Positions 15,089 to 22,998 of a stretch of 41,254 nt of DNA are shown here, piece by piece. The position numbers and the translations under genes are program-made. Each line of letters starts with the position of its first letter. Positions within the stretch are counted from its first letter, which is position 1. The stretch lies in IMG/VR virus record IMGVR_UViG_3300019763_000004, positions 1-41,254 of that record. One strand, given 5' to 3'. The DNA comes from a virus. A model generated the notes under the pieces. The model made no database searches. It was not told the origin of the DNA and was given only the letters and a program-made list of their open reading frames with translations.

Positions 15089-15118
15089 CAAATATACCTC
15101 TTTAAATCGACACATCAA
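15089..15118 (-). promoter_or_regulatory. Flavobacterial-type promoter of the 15054 gene
   Basis: On the minus strand TTG (15118-15116), a 19-nt spacer and TATATTTG (15096-15089). The palindrome at 15121-15134 abuts its -33 side, a position suited to modulation of RNA polymerase binding. Confidence 0.75.
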
Positions 15119-15120
15119 AC

Positions 15121-15134
15121 ATGTTTAAGAACAT
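15121..15134. promoter_or_regulatory. RTGYT-N4-ARCAY palindrome, copy 4
   Basis: ATGTTTAAGAACAT overlaps the last codons of the gene ending at 15125 and lies 2 nt upstream of a -33 TTG. Here the distance to the -7 box is 24 nt, not 33. Confidence 0.7.
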
Positions 15135-15547
15135 GATAATTCTTCGCCTGTTAAAGCGAAATATAAGTTCTGTAATTGGTGGACGTACTCGATTTTATGA
15201 TGTCCATTCTTAAAAAACCAATACCCAAAAACATTACTCAGTTTAAGCATGTGCTCTTCTGTCACTGGATTTATCCCAATAGTAGCGTGCTTAGTTTCTT
15301 TATAATCTTCTTTCAATAACCACCTTGTTATTTTCCTATGATTACTGTCTGTTAATTCAAACCCAAACTTAACTAGCCACTCTTCTGTTAGTAGGATTGG
15401 TTTGTAATCGTTAATGTCGTCAGACCCATAAAATAAACCTCGATCATCTTTTGTTGAAAACCCCATGTCTCCCAAATTGGCTATCACCACATCTTTCCCG
15501 TCACTGTATCTAATGATATTTCCTATTCTCAATTCTTTTGCATTCAT
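15125..15547 (-). CDS. Conserved Bacteroidota phage protein
   Basis: This 140-aa protein begins ELRIGNIIRYSDGKDV and ends KIEYVHQLQNLYFALTGEEL. These two blocks mark a family widespread in Bacteroidota phages and prophages, usually annotated as hypothetical. The middle carries ILLTEEWLVKFGFE. No catalytic motif is known. It stands between a 530-bp non-coding stretch and the 15054 unit. Confidence 0.78.
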   Translation of the reverse strand: MNAKELRIGNIIRYSDGKDVVIANLGDMGFSTKDDRGLFYGSDDINDYKPILLTEEWLVKFGFELTDSNHRKITRWLLKEDYKETKHATIGINPVTEEHMLKLSNVFGYWFFKNGHHKIEYVHQLQNLYFALTGEELSCS

Positions 15548-16079
15548 CTTGTTTAGTTTAGTTATTGATTATTTGTATTGGTTAGAGTGTTTGTTGTCCC
15601 AAGCGTCCTTTGTGTAATATACTACTAAATCAATAATGATATAAATAGAATAAAACACTGGATTAGTTTATTAAGATTTAAACTAATCGGGCAAAGACTG
15701 ACACATGTTGCGTTCATGCTGTTTTACTGACTAAGATCTCTCTATTACACTGTCAACGGAGGTAATACTTGTAAATCATTGCTCCGAATATATTAACTGT
15801 CAACTTTATACCTTACCTTTTAATATACTTAATTTAATAAGCTTTATCAAACAGGATTTATTCTTTATTGTTAGTCTGGCTTAAATCTTTACAGACACTT
15901 AAAGGAAATTGAAAACTTTAAGCGAATGACAGGCAAGAGAAAACCCTATCAGCCATATTGTGAGATGTGGATCGATAGGGTTTTATATTTTAAAAAAGAA
16001 ATGAAATACATGTTATCTGACCATCTCACCTGTCATTCAATACCACAAATGTAACTCTTTTATTTGGGTTGTGCAATAG
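15548..16079. other. Non-coding region with nested inverted repeats
   Basis: No reading frame in this 532-bp stretch looks coding. It holds four perfect inverted repeats. GATTAGTTTA/TAAACTAATC lies at 15661-15688. CTTAAAG/CTTTAAG lies at 15898-15922. An outer pair GAATGACAGG (15924-15933)/CCTGTCATTC (16029-16038) encloses AAAACCCTATC (15940-15950)/GATAGGGTTTT (15974-15984). The nested set could fold into a structured RNA of about 140 nt or mark a replication or packaging signal. No known RNA family is recognised. Confidence 0.6.
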
Positions 16080-16487
16080 CTAATTTATAAACAAATTAGA
16101 ATCATCTCCACTTAATTCATAATAATCACTAGGCTCACAGCAATTATAATAACAATAATCAACAAGCCTTAAGTCTTCATCCTTATAAACAACTCCCAGT
16201 TTGTCAAAATAAGGCTTAATAACCTCAAGTTCTTTCTTAGTGAGCAAACGCACATTTCCCCAATCACCTGACTCTTCACCATATGTACTGTAGTAAAGCC
16301 AATCGATATAAAACGCCTCATCTGAATATCCCAACTTAAAGCTATTTTTGCTCCTATTATCCCATAGACCACCTATCTTTTCTTTAAAATACTCCTCACA
16401 CTCATACGGGTCTTCTGCGTTGTATTTCTCAATAATACTTTTAGGGAATGGTAATCTAATTACCTTTTCGTGCTTGTAATCACTCAT
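16080..16487 (-). CDS. Hypothetical acidic protein
   Basis: This 135-aa acidic protein is rich in Tyr and Asp, with a CYYNCCEPSDYYELSGDDS C-terminus. No recognised family, signal peptide or membrane helix. It has the A-rich leader (AACTAAAAATAAAAGGAT before the ATG) shared with the next two upstream genes, which suggests an operon transcribed from the promoter near 17430. Confidence 0.6.
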   Translation of the reverse strand: MSDYKHEKVIRLPFPKSIIEKYNAEDPYECEEYFKEKIGGLWDNRSKNSFKLGYSDEAFYIDWLYYSTYGEESGDWGNVRLLTKKELEVIKPYFDKLGVVYKDEDLRLVDYCYYNCCEPSDYYELSGDDSNLFIN

Positions 16488-16503
16488 ATCCTTTTATTTT
16501 TAG

Positions 16504-16977
16504 TTATTTACTTAACTCTTTATATTCGCTTGCCAAAATCTCAATCATATCTGACTTAGGTTTATAGTCGCATTCGTCACTAATTGTAATAAGAAAGCTT
16601 TCGTCAATATCTTTCAATCCAAATGCGTGATGAAACGTCATATCTGTAAATTGCTCGCTAAATCCTATAGTGCCATTAAATTCGTCATAACTAACAACGG
16701 GTAAGCTTTCTATTTTCGAAACCACCTCTTTATTTTTAACTTTTGGATAGTATAAATCTTGATATTTCTCTCCGACAACCTTATATCCTTCAGGCTTGCC
16801 GCTCAAAGATTCTAGTGCTGAGATTCCACCACCAACACCATTGCGATCCTTGCAACATCTATTAAAGCCAAGCTCTTTGGTTAAATCTAAAGCCTTATTG
16901 TTACAGTCTGTGATTTTATCGCAAACACTTCTTAGTTTATTGTATGTTTCCGTTCCTTTTTCTACTTTAAAATACAT
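16504..16977 (-). CDS. Conserved hypothetical phage protein
   Basis: This 157-aa protein contains YFKVEKGTETYNKL, CNNKALDLTKELGF and GGISALESLSGKPEGYK. The pattern resembles a family of unknown function that I associate with other phages. Three Cys lie in the first 45 residues. It is the middle gene of the 17384-16080 operon, with an A-rich leader. Confidence 0.65.
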   Translation of the reverse strand: MYFKVEKGTETYNKLRSVCDKITDCNNKALDLTKELGFNRCCKDRNGVGGGISALESLSGKPEGYKVVGEKYQDLYYPKVKNKEVVSKIESLPVVSYDEFNGTIGFSEQFTDMTFHHAFGLKDIDESFLITISDECDYKPKSDMIEILASEYKELSK

Positions 16978-17027
16978 ATCTCTTATTTTTTAGTTATTAA
17001 TTTCTTGCAAGTACGACATTTAATCTT

Positions 17028-17384
17028 TTATTCAAAATACATATTCTTTCGTAGAATTTCAGCAGTCTTGTAATCCTCTATATTATTTTTTATTCTTTTC
17101 ATCATTGATAATCCTATAATAGATTGCCCATTATCAGATACTAAATTCATCATTTGATTATTACCGCGTCCAATACAATAATGATCACTAAATCTTATAA
17201 TAAACGTCTGTAGGTAATCTAATTTGCTATCTGATTCTGACAATTCAACATATACGCTGTTCGATTCGCTTTTATAAATAGATTCAACAATAAAACCATT
17301 GCCTTTAAAATCAATGCTTTCTATGCTGTTTATTATATTAATTAGATTACTGTTTGATTTACTGATATTTACTTGAGTAGTCAT
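17028..17384 (-). CDS. Hypothetical protein
   Basis: This 118-aa Ser/Asn/Ile-rich protein is the first gene of its operon. A beta-rich middle (GFIVESIYKSESNSVYVEL) is followed by a helical C-terminus. No family recognised. Its -7 box GTTATTTG (17431-17424) lies 33 nt from the palindrome at 17465. Confidence 0.6.
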   Translation of the reverse strand: MTTQVNISKSNSNLINIINSIESIDFKGNGFIVESIYKSESNSVYVELSESDSKLDYLQTFIIRFSDHYCIGRGNNQMMNLVSDNGQSIIGLSMMKRIKNNIEDYKTAEILRKNMYFE

Positions 17385-17423
17385 ATCTTTTAGTTTTATA
17401 GTTAATAACTCGTTTTGCTATTA

Positions 17424-17431
17424 CAAATAAC
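17424..17431 (-). promoter_or_regulatory. -7-like box GTTATTTG of the 17384 operon
   Basis: Exactly 33 nt separate it from the palindrome at 17465-17478. It differs from TAnnTTTG at the first two positions. It pairs with TAGATTTG at 17512 on the other side, so one palindrome could serve two divergent promoters. Confidence 0.5.
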
Positions 17432-17464
17432 GGCATTTAAAACCGACTGGTAAAATATATCGAT

Positions 17465-17478
17465 GTGTTGTGTAACAT
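17465..17478. promoter_or_regulatory. RTGYT-N4-ARCAY palindrome, copy 5
   Basis: GTGTTGTGTAACAT is centred between divergent units. The -7 boxes on both sides (17424-17431 minus, 17512-17519 plus) are each 33 nt away. Confidence 0.8.
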
Positions 17479-17511
17479 GTTTCCGGATAACTCGAATTGT
17501 CTTATTAGTTG

Positions 17512-17519
17512 TAGATTTG
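17512..17519 (+). promoter_or_regulatory. -7 box TAGATTTG of the 17546 unit
   Basis: Perfect TAnnTTTG match without a -33 TTG, 33 nt from the palindrome. It gives a leader of about 20 nt before the ATG at 17546. Confidence 0.7.
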
Positions 17520-17545
17520 TTGGAGTATCAATAAAAACCTAAGAA

Positions 17546-17710
17546 ATGAATTACAAGAAACATGATAAGATTGTTAGAATTGATAACTTAGACGATGAGG
17601 GAGATTTGAGGGAAAAAGAAGAAGCATTATGCGCTTGTTTGTCCCCAACGCCAGACTCAGACAATGAATGTTGCAGGGTTTGTGGCGAATTATTATTTAA
17701 AGAACATTAA
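17546..17710 (+). CDS. Small zinc-ribbon-like protein
   Basis: This 54-aa protein begins MNYKKHDKIVRIDNL and has CAC near residue 30 and CCRVCGELL near residue 43. Four or more Cys in these positions suggest a small zinc-binding fold. It follows a palindrome-linked promoter and precedes another small gene by 14 nt. Role unknown. Confidence 0.65.
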   Translation: MNYKKHDKIVRIDNLDDEGDLREKEEALCACLSPTPDSDNECCRVCGELLFKEH

Positions 17711-17724
17711 CCAACAAAAGAAAG

Positions 17725-17922
17725 ATGAAAGTAAAAGTAGGCGCAATATGCAGAGATTTAAACGGCACAAAGTGCCATATAGTAAACACATTCAATGAGG
17801 GTAAAAAAGATGTCGTTACTTATAAGTATTGGGCGAAAGAAAAACAGCGCTGGATATTCAAAACAGACTTTACAGAGTTGTTTTTAATAGGCTTTAAGTA
17901 CGGATGGACTTGGGGTATATAA
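17725..17922 (+). CDS. Hypothetical small basic protein
   Basis: This 65-aa beta-rich protein starts MKVKVGAICRDLNGTKCHIV, a pattern compatible with a small barrel-like fold. It is Lys-rich and ends KYGWTWGI. It is the second gene of a two-gene plus-strand unit closed by the terminator at 17946. Confidence 0.6.
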   Translation: MKVKVGAICRDLNGTKCHIVNTFNEGKKDVVTYKYWAKEKQRWIFKTDFTELFLIGFKYGWTWGI

Positions 17923-17945
17923 ATAATACTGAAGTAGCTAAAACA

Positions 17946-17973
17946 AAAAGCCGTGACTCACATCACGGCTTTT
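17946..17973. terminator. Strong bidirectional terminator
   Basis: AAAAGCCGTGA (17946-17956) pairs with TCACGGCTTTT (17963-17973). It separates the converging 17725 gene and the portal gene. Confidence 0.92.
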
Positions 17974-17978
17974 TTATT

Positions 17979-19178
17979 CTATTCTAAATCGATGTCGGGG
18001 GCTACACCAAACTGATCGCTTATGTTTGTTACTGGTTGATCCCATTGGTCGTTGCCGTCTAGAATTTCCGTATTTAATCCCGCAGCCTCCCATCTTTGTC
18101 TAATTGACGCTTTAGCCTTCTCTAACACCTCTTGAACTTCTTTAGGGTCTTTCTGGATTTGTCTGACTTTGTCAATGTCGACAATCATTTTATATCCCTT
18201 ACCATCATCAAGAAACTCAGTCAATTGTTCACAGTAAATCTGTTTAAGTGGAATAGTCGTGTTTAATGCTAGTGTTTTTTCTGATGTGATAACATTGTCT
18301 CTTGTGCTTGCTTCTTCTGATATCAAAGGAATTGGAACGCCGTATAACAATGCTAATAATTTTCTGGAATCCTTAGATGTTTCAAGAATATTCAGGTCCG
18401 CTGGTGTTTTTGAAATGTCATGAACCTGAGCTTTTGCACCCATGAATCTAATGCCACCTTTCAAACTAGGGTCGTTAATCTGCTCCTGCGCGTTGGCTGC
18501 TTGTGTTTTGTCATATAGCACGTCACCGTCAGCAGTCACAAGGTAATTAGCCCCTTTGTTTCCGTATGCAGTAATATCCATTTTATCACCTTCCTCTATC
18601 TTCTTTATGATCTTTGAGGCTGTAATAAGCTTAGATGTGGCGTGTTGTGTCACTGCTGGATCCAACACATTCCCAATCGTAGATTTTATGTTTTCGAGAG
18701 GTACTTTTTTTGTCTGATTATATGAGTTTACGTAGCTAACTATTTTACCATTACTATCTAATTCAAAAGCGACATATTGCCCCTGTATTATATTAAGCTC
18801 CGCTCTCTTGCCCTTATTTAGAGCAACACCTTCAATCCCTCCATCTATAAAGCACTCGTCGTATATGCAGTATTGAGTAATAAAAGCATTCTCGAATTGG
18901 GTTTGTGTTTGCAGATAGTTAGGGCTTTTCAATAATTCTTGCTGATAAATACCTTCTACGTCTTTCCCGTCTTTATCTACCCATTTAACAGGAATAGACA
19001 CAAAGCTATCAACAACCTTATCAATAACGAGCCTTGCCGCTGAACTATCCTTGTAGACGTTGTGAAGATCACGCCTTTCATAATTACCCGTATCAATAAT
19101 TTTACTCCCAAAAAACAAACTACTAATAAGACTCTCCCCCATTAGTGATTTAATCGCTGCTTTAATATTTAATGCCAT
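17979..19178 (-). CDS. Portal protein (HK97 family)
   Basis: This 399-aa protein shows the portal pattern: an N-terminal SSAARLVIDKVVDSFVSIPVK, then ALLYGVPIPLISEEASTRDN and the late helix KTLALNTTIPLKQIYCEQL. The dodecameric portal forms the DNA entry channel and binds the terminase. It follows the large terminase gene and ends 6 nt before a terminator. Its length is typical of the family. Confidence 0.9.
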   Translation of the reverse strand: MALNIKAAIKSLMGESLISSLFFGSKIIDTGNYERRDLHNVYKDSSAARLVIDKVVDSFVSIPVKWVDKDGKDVEGIYQQELLKSPNYLQTQTQFENAFITQYCIYDECFIDGGIEGVALNKGKRAELNIIQGQYVAFELDSNGKIVSYVNSYNQTKKVPLENIKSTIGNVLDPAVTQHATSKLITASKIIKKIEEGDKMDITAYGNKGANYLVTADGDVLYDKTQAANAQEQINDPSLKGGIRFMGAKAQVHDISKTPADLNILETSKDSRKLLALLYGVPIPLISEEASTRDNVITSEKTLALNTTIPLKQIYCEQLTEFLDDGKGYKMIVDIDKVRQIQKDPKEVQEVLEKAKASIRQRWEAAGLNTEILDGNDQWDQPVTNISDQFGVAPDIDLE

Positions 19179-19223
19179 ATCTATTTTATTTACAATTTCT
19201 TAGTAAAGATACAAAAATAATAA

Positions 19224-20690
19224 TTACATAATCCAGAGCTCAGTCGAGACTATGTTTTTTTCAATAATGCCAGTTAACGTATCTGGTGCATCATCGTGCT
19301 TGTTTGCACTAAAAACTCTCTTGAATTTCACCACGTGATTGTAAAACTCAGGCCAACGAATATGCCAGCCTTGTGGGAAAATAATCTTTTCTTTTACTGT
19401 AGCGGCATTTGATATGATACGAGCCTCTTTATTGTCGCTTTGATGAAACCATCTTATATAACACGTGTCGGATGTTAGTTCGTCTATCTTTCTTGCAAAG
19501 CCTCTACCTCCATTATTGCTTTCAATATCTGATTCCCTTACTTTGTTTCGATCCATCATGCCAGACACTAAAGGCTCAGTAACTTCCATACTCTCTTGTG
19601 TGTATGCGACATCTACAATATAAATAAGTCCATCGCTTGAAATGTCGTAATCAATAGAACAAAGGTAGTCATCGCCTTTATCGGCTGTATCGGTGTAGTT
19701 TTTCCTATTAATAACATTATCAGGCTGCTTGTTGTAGGTTTTCCAGTCGGAACCATACAAAAGCCCCTCTTTACTTGTTGGATTTCCTTGATATAAAGAA
19801 TCAAACTTAACAGGATCTTTAGCTCTTGATTTTTCGAGCTTCTTCAAACTATGACGGCTGGGCCAAAGTGGCTCATTCTTCTTTCTTGGGTCTAGTTCTG
19901 TAGGCTCACTCAGTTTAATAGCTTCAAAATTAATCTTAAACCAAACGTCTTGATTTTTATATTTCTCTACATCTGCCCACGACTCGATTAAAATAACAGT
20001 CTCGTTCTTTTCAATAAATCCCACCAGATCCTCTTCGTGCCACCGCGTAAACACTATTAGTTGCTGTGAGTCATTATGAAGTCGCGTATCAGCTACCGTG
20101 ACATACCAGTCAATTACATTATCACGTATGATAGGTGAATTAGCCTCTTTCCAATCCTTATATAAATCATCCATTAAAAGAACGTCTACGGGATCACCCG
20201 TAAGCCCTCCTTGATAACCTACCATTTTTAACGAGCCATCACGCCCAACCATCTCGATTTCTTCGGCTGTGTTGATATAATTAGTATCCCCTTTATCAGC
20301 CATTTTAGCATCAGGATACAACTCTTTATATCTTAGTTCCGACAGTAGTTGTTTTGTTTTACGTCCAAACTTTCTTGCTTTGGTAGCGCTATAACAGACG
20401 GTGGCAATCTTTAAATCTGGATTGCGACCTATCATTTGAGCTGGAACATTTATCGAACTGCCTTGACTCTTCCCGTGTTGCGGTGGTACTGATATTATGA
20501 GCTTCTTTATTCTCCCATGAACAAACTCATTTAAAACTTTATAGTAAGTCTTATGGAAGCTTGTTGCCTGGAATGTTGGCATAGTGTAACGCACAAAAGC
20601 GAGAGAGTGCTTTTTCGCATACTCCGCCCGCTTTTCTTGTACTGCTTTATCAGCTAAGATTATGTCTTTATTCGTAATCTTCGAACTCAT
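19224..20690 (-). CDS. terL: Terminase large subunit
   Basis: This 488-aa DNA packaging motor has the ATPase motifs PPQHGKS (Walker A, 69-75), VLLMDD (Walker B, 170-175) and TRWHEEDL (coupling motif, 215-222). The RNase H-like nuclease follows, with DTADKGDDY (334-342) and a late acidic motif KHDDAPDTLTG. It cuts and pumps the concatemeric genome into proheads with the small subunit and portal. It overlaps the small subunit gene by 23 nt. No cos or pac site is evident from sequence alone. Confidence 0.95.
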   Translation of the reverse strand: MSSKITNKDIILADKAVQEKRAEYAKKHSLAFVRYTMPTFQATSFHKTYYKVLNEFVHGRIKKLIISVPPQHGKSQGSSINVPAQMIGRNPDLKIATVCYSATKARKFGRKTKQLLSELRYKELYPDAKMADKGDTNYINTAEEIEMVGRDGSLKMVGYQGGLTGDPVDVLLMDDLYKDWKEANSPIIRDNVIDWYVTVADTRLHNDSQQLIVFTRWHEEDLVGFIEKNETVILIESWADVEKYKNQDVWFKINFEAIKLSEPTELDPRKKNEPLWPSRHSLKKLEKSRAKDPVKFDSLYQGNPTSKEGLLYGSDWKTYNKQPDNVINRKNYTDTADKGDDYLCSIDYDISSDGLIYIVDVAYTQESMEVTEPLVSGMMDRNKVRESDIESNNGGRGFARKIDELTSDTCYIRWFHQSDNKEARIISNAATVKEKIIFPQGWHIRWPEFYNHVVKFKRVFSANKHDDAPDTLTGIIEKNIVSTELWIM

Positions 20691-21105
20691 TTAAGCCTTT
20701 CTTAACTCTGTTTAAAGCTTCTTGTTTTTGCTCCTCGTTCAGATCTATATTAATATTTGTAGTCGTGTTAATAGTTTCGGTTGTTTCTCTTTCACCCAAC
20801 ATCTTTTGGCGCCATATTGCTGCGGTGGCCTGATACTCTTGCTCTAAAGCTCCCTTATTGATCCTTGAGACAATTCTTTTTTGAATATCTCTTTTTAAGT
20901 TTTCAAGAACGGGAAATTTTTTTATTAAATAATCTATGTGTGAATCCCTCATTTCCACTGAAAAACACGCATCAGAAAAACACAGAATACTAGAGTCTTT
21001 ACATGCGTTATCGTACATTTTTTCGAACACTTCAGAAGAGTTTTCGATAGTCCATTTTTCAGCGGCTGTATTTCCTATTTTAAATCTTGTTTCTTCTCCG
21101 TTCAT
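20668..21105 (-). CDS. terS: Terminase small subunit
   Basis: This 145-aa protein precedes and overlaps the large subunit gene. The helical N-terminal region (GNTAAEKWTIENSSEVFEKM) and the acidic Asn/Glu-rich end are typical of small terminases, which bind the packaging start site. The frame is open to a TTG at 21129; ATG 21105 is preferred. A -7 box TATCTTTG (21134-21127) and the palindrome at 21160 lie upstream. Confidence 0.82.
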   Translation of the reverse strand: MNGEETRFKIGNTAAEKWTIENSSEVFEKMYDNACKDSSILCFSDACFSVEMRDSHIDYLIKKFPVLENLKRDIQKRIVSRINKGALEQEYQATAAIWRQKMLGERETTETINTTTNINIDLNEEQKQEALNRVKKGLNEFEDYE

Positions 21106-21126
21106 ATTCCGTCTATTTGATTTACC

Positions 21127-21134
21127 CAAAGATA
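21127..21134 (-). promoter_or_regulatory. -7 box TATCTTTG of the packaging operon
   Basis: Perfect TAnnTTTG match on the minus strand, 25 nt from the palindrome at 21160 and 21 nt upstream of the small terminase ATG at 21105. A TSS here would leave a leader of about 15 nt. Confidence 0.6.
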
Positions 21135-21159
21135 CGAAATTTATTTAAATCGATTAAAT

Positions 21160-21173
21160 GTGCTTTATAACAT
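21160..21173. promoter_or_regulatory. RTGYT-N4-ARCAY palindrome, copy 6
   Basis: GTGCTTTATAACAT lies between the divergent packaging operon and the plus-strand island at 21242. Distances to the -7 boxes are 25 nt (minus) and 43 nt (plus). Confidence 0.7.
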
Positions 21174-21193
21174 ACTAAACCATTTCCCCGACG

Positions 21194-21224
21194 TTGGGAT
21201 AATGGTTAAATTGCGGTATGTTTA
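21194..21224 (+). promoter_or_regulatory. Promoter of the 21242 island
   Basis: TTG (21194-21196), a 20-nt spacer and TATGTTTA (21217-21224) match the flavobacterial consensus except the last base. The ATG at 21242 follows after a short leader. Confidence 0.6.
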
Positions 21225-21241
21225 ATTTAAAACCTAGATAA

Positions 21242-21439
21242 ATGAACATTACAGATAAGCTGTTTAACTTCTATTTCGACTGGATATTAATGTTGCCGTC
21301 AAAAACAGTAGAGAATTGCCATAAGATAATAAGAGTTTTTGCAAATATATTTCTTATTGCATGGATACCGTTTGCTATTATCGTATCAATACCATATTTG
21401 CTTGTATTGTGCGTAGCTGCATTAATTATCGAAGCCTAA
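21242..21439 (+). CDS. Small membrane protein
   Basis: This 65-aa protein has an amphipathic N-terminal part and one long or two short hydrophobic helices (about residues 33-63). No signal for secretion. First gene of a three-gene plus-strand unit. Function unknown. Confidence 0.6.
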   Translation: MNITDKLFNFYFDWILMLPSKTVENCHKIIRVFANIFLIAWIPFAIIVSIPYLLVLCVAALIIEA

Positions 21440-21466
21440 CCACCCGAGAGGGAAAATAAAATAACT

Positions 21467-21595
21467 ATGAGTAAGAAAAAATCACTTTTAACCAAGCTAT
21501 TAAATATTAGAGGCTATTTATTGCCTGAAGACTACATGCTGAGTAGCTCTAATTTAGAAAAGCTAATATCAAATTTAAACCAAACCAAGAAATGA
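21467..21595 (+). CDS. Short protein coupled to the next gene
   Basis: This 42-aa frame (MSKKKSLLTKLLNIRGYLLP at the start) has an A-rich leader. Its stop overlaps the next start (ATGA at 21592-21595), a sign of translational coupling. Basic N-terminus, no recognised family. Confidence 0.6.
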   Translation: MSKKKSLLTKLLNIRGYLLPEDYMLSSSNLEKLISNLNQTKK

Positions 21596-22293
21596 AAAAA
21601 CAAATCTATTTCCCGAAAGGGGCGAAGTCAATTAATTTTGATCTAGAACAAGGAATTGCAACGGCTGTTTATGAAGAAGAAAGACCAGCCTTGAAGGTTG
21701 GTGAGTGGGCATATTGCTCGATGCGTGGTGAAAATGCTCTAATATTAGATGAGCGAGGGCATCATGTAGGTATTAAGAACTGTAAGTGGATTGATAGAGA
21801 TGAAGCCGTAACAATTCCTATGCGCTCAAATAAATGGCAACCCGCCGACATGCAAGAAGTGAAAAAGCTTCTGATTAAAGAGGCTGAGAAGAGGGGGTTT
21901 AAGGAAGGTATTATCTTTAACGGCCTATCATCACGGTCTGATGTTATTTACAAAGGTTGTGAGATGGCTGATAATTATTTTGATATTAACCTAAATGGGA
22001 TTCGAGTATTGACGCCCGAAGAAACATGGGATGACTTATGCTCTAATCCTTTTATATTTGATTTCAAAACGGGCAAGTGGGCCGAAATCGCAAAGAAGCC
22101 TTTGTATGTAAATCAGTATGGCACTGAGTTTTTTGAGGGGGATGCGTATTGCTTTGTTATAAAATGTACCTACGAGATTGATTATTCAGAAAGTTTAGAG
22201 ATAGAAACTACAGGGCTAGGTGGTAATTCTAATGTGACTGAAATAATGACAAGGCGTGAGTGTCACTTGTGGATAGCTGACCAATTAAAGTAA
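21592..22293 (+). CDS. Hypothetical phage protein
   Basis: This 233-aa soluble protein has a segment ADMQEVKKLLIKEAEKRGF followed by beta-rich sequence and YGTEFFEGDAYCFV near residue 180. Similar proteins of unknown function occur, as far as I can judge, in Bacteroidota phages. It is the largest gene of the island and ends 8 nt before the terminator at 22297. Confidence 0.68.
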   Translation: MKKQIYFPKGAKSINFDLEQGIATAVYEEERPALKVGEWAYCSMRGENALILDERGHHVGIKNCKWIDRDEAVTIPMRSNKWQPADMQEVKKLLIKEAEKRGFKEGIIFNGLSSRSDVIYKGCEMADNYFDINLNGIRVLTPEETWDDLCSNPFIFDFKTGKWAEIAKKPLYVNQYGTEFFEGDAYCFVIKCTYEIDYSESLEIETTGLGGNSNVTEIMTRRECHLWIADQLK

Positions 22294-22296
22294 AAC

Positions 22297-22325
22297 AAAA
22301 AGCCTCGCTAACAACGAGGCTTTTT
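22297..22325 (+). terminator. Strong terminator of the 21242 island
   Basis: AAAAAGCCTCG (22297-22307) pairs with CGAGGCTTTTT (22315-22325) around a 7-nt loop, followed by further T's. Confidence 0.92.
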
Positions 22326-22366
22326 TATTGGCGCTTATTTAATTTCTAGAAAGAATAATTCATAAA

Positions 22367-22395
22367 AAGAAAGCCCCGTGATTTGTGGCTTTCTT
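22367..22395 (-). terminator. Terminator of the leftward 25512-22510 unit
   Basis: AAGAAAGCC (22367-22375) and GGCTTTCTT (22387-22395) form a 9-bp stem, with T-run continuation on the minus strand. It meets the plus-strand terminator at 22297 tail to tail. Confidence 0.8.
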
Positions 22396-22417
22396 CGAAC
22401 CATTAAAACGGTTCGAA
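22394..22417. repeat. Hairpin with CATTAAAACG core, copy 1
   Basis: TTCGAACC (22394-22401) and GGTTCGAA (22410-22417) flank the loop ATTAAAAC. The same decamer core CATTAAAACG occurs inside a different hairpin at 22471-22486. Confidence 0.6.
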
Positions 22418-22429
22418 ACAGTCATTAAA

Positions 22430-22468
22430 TTACATCTCGTTCCTCGACGGTAATTTACTTTTGTGTTA
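22430..22468 (-). repeat. Degenerate third copy of the 63-bp intergenic repeat
   Basis: Read on the minus strand, AACACAAAAG-TAA-ATTACCGTCGAGGAACG (in parts) aligns with the repeats at 26985 and 31586 (AACACAAAAG-GAA-GTAGCCGTTCGAAGAATG). About two thirds of positions match. It lacks the palindrome part. Confidence 0.45.
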
Positions 22469-22470
22469 GA

Positions 22471-22486
22471 GTGCATTAAAACGCAC
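22471..22486. repeat. Hairpin with CATTAAAACG core, copy 2
   Basis: GTGC (22471-22474) and GCAC (22483-22486) flank ATTAAAAC. The stem is different from copy 1 but the core is identical. Confidence 0.5.
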
Positions 22487-22509
22487 AATAACAAAGGCTA
22501 TAATTAATA

Positions 22510-22692
22510 CTAATCTTCGCAGTTATATTTCCGTTTGGTTTCATTTTTAATGGTGTAAAACTTGTCATGGTTTAAATTAATGTTTAAGCCATCATCAAAC
22601 TTATCAATCATTCTATCGTGTTTTCCAGTTACATCAAAACGTTTTACAACTTTATCTGTTCCAAACTCTTTTATTTCTATATATTTATTCAT
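22510..22692 (-). CDS. Hypothetical small protein
   Basis: This 60-aa charged protein begins MNKYIEIKEFGTDKVVKRFD, a short beta-hairpin-like start seen in many small phage proteins. It is the last gene of its unit, before the terminator at 22367. No family recognised. Confidence 0.55.
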   Translation of the reverse strand: MNKYIEIKEFGTDKVVKRFDVTGKHDRMIDKFDDGLNINLNHDKFYTIKNETKRKYNCED

Positions 22693-22745
22693 CTTGTTTA
22701 TTTTAAATTTTAGTTTTCAAATCCGTACTAATCATAGCCAAACCG

Positions 22746-22982
22746 TTATAAGCCATTTGAAGAAAGAAAGTCGTGTATTCGCTTTCTTAATTTTTGTGGT
22801 AATAACGGTGATTCTCCATTTACATAGGTTTCAATATCTTTTGTTCTTACTTCCCGTAAAATTTCAAGCACTTCTTGGTAGCTATCTTCTGCCCATACTC
22901 GGCAATCTACTTTTGGTGGTGTTTGGCTTTTGCCTAATAAAATTTTACTATCTCCTGCTTTAATTAAATGTGGTACGTTCAT
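22746..22982 (-). CDS. Hypothetical small protein, cassette-like
   Basis: This 78-aa protein has helical sequence EDSYQEVLEILREVRTKD. It is framed by related repeats: CCTTTGTTATAAGCCG just before its start, and its stop codon is embedded in GGCTTATAACGG. This start/stop arrangement is typical of a mobile gene cassette. Function unknown. Confidence 0.55.
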   Translation of the reverse strand: MNVPHLIKAGDSKILLGKSQTPPKVDCRVWAEDSYQEVLEILREVRTKDIETYVNGESPLLPQKLRKRIHDFLSSNGL

Positions 22983-22998
22983 AATCTTAAATAAAAAC

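Noticed and set aside
15940-15984. AAAACCCTATC/GATAGGGTTTT as a simple terminator
   Set aside because: The 23-nt loop and an enclosing perfect 10-bp pair make a plain terminator unlikely, and no gene ends just before it.
22562-22963. 133-aa hydrophobic plus-strand frame
   Set aside because: It spans two minus-strand genes and the repeat between them; hydrophobicity comes from antisense Lys/Asn codons.
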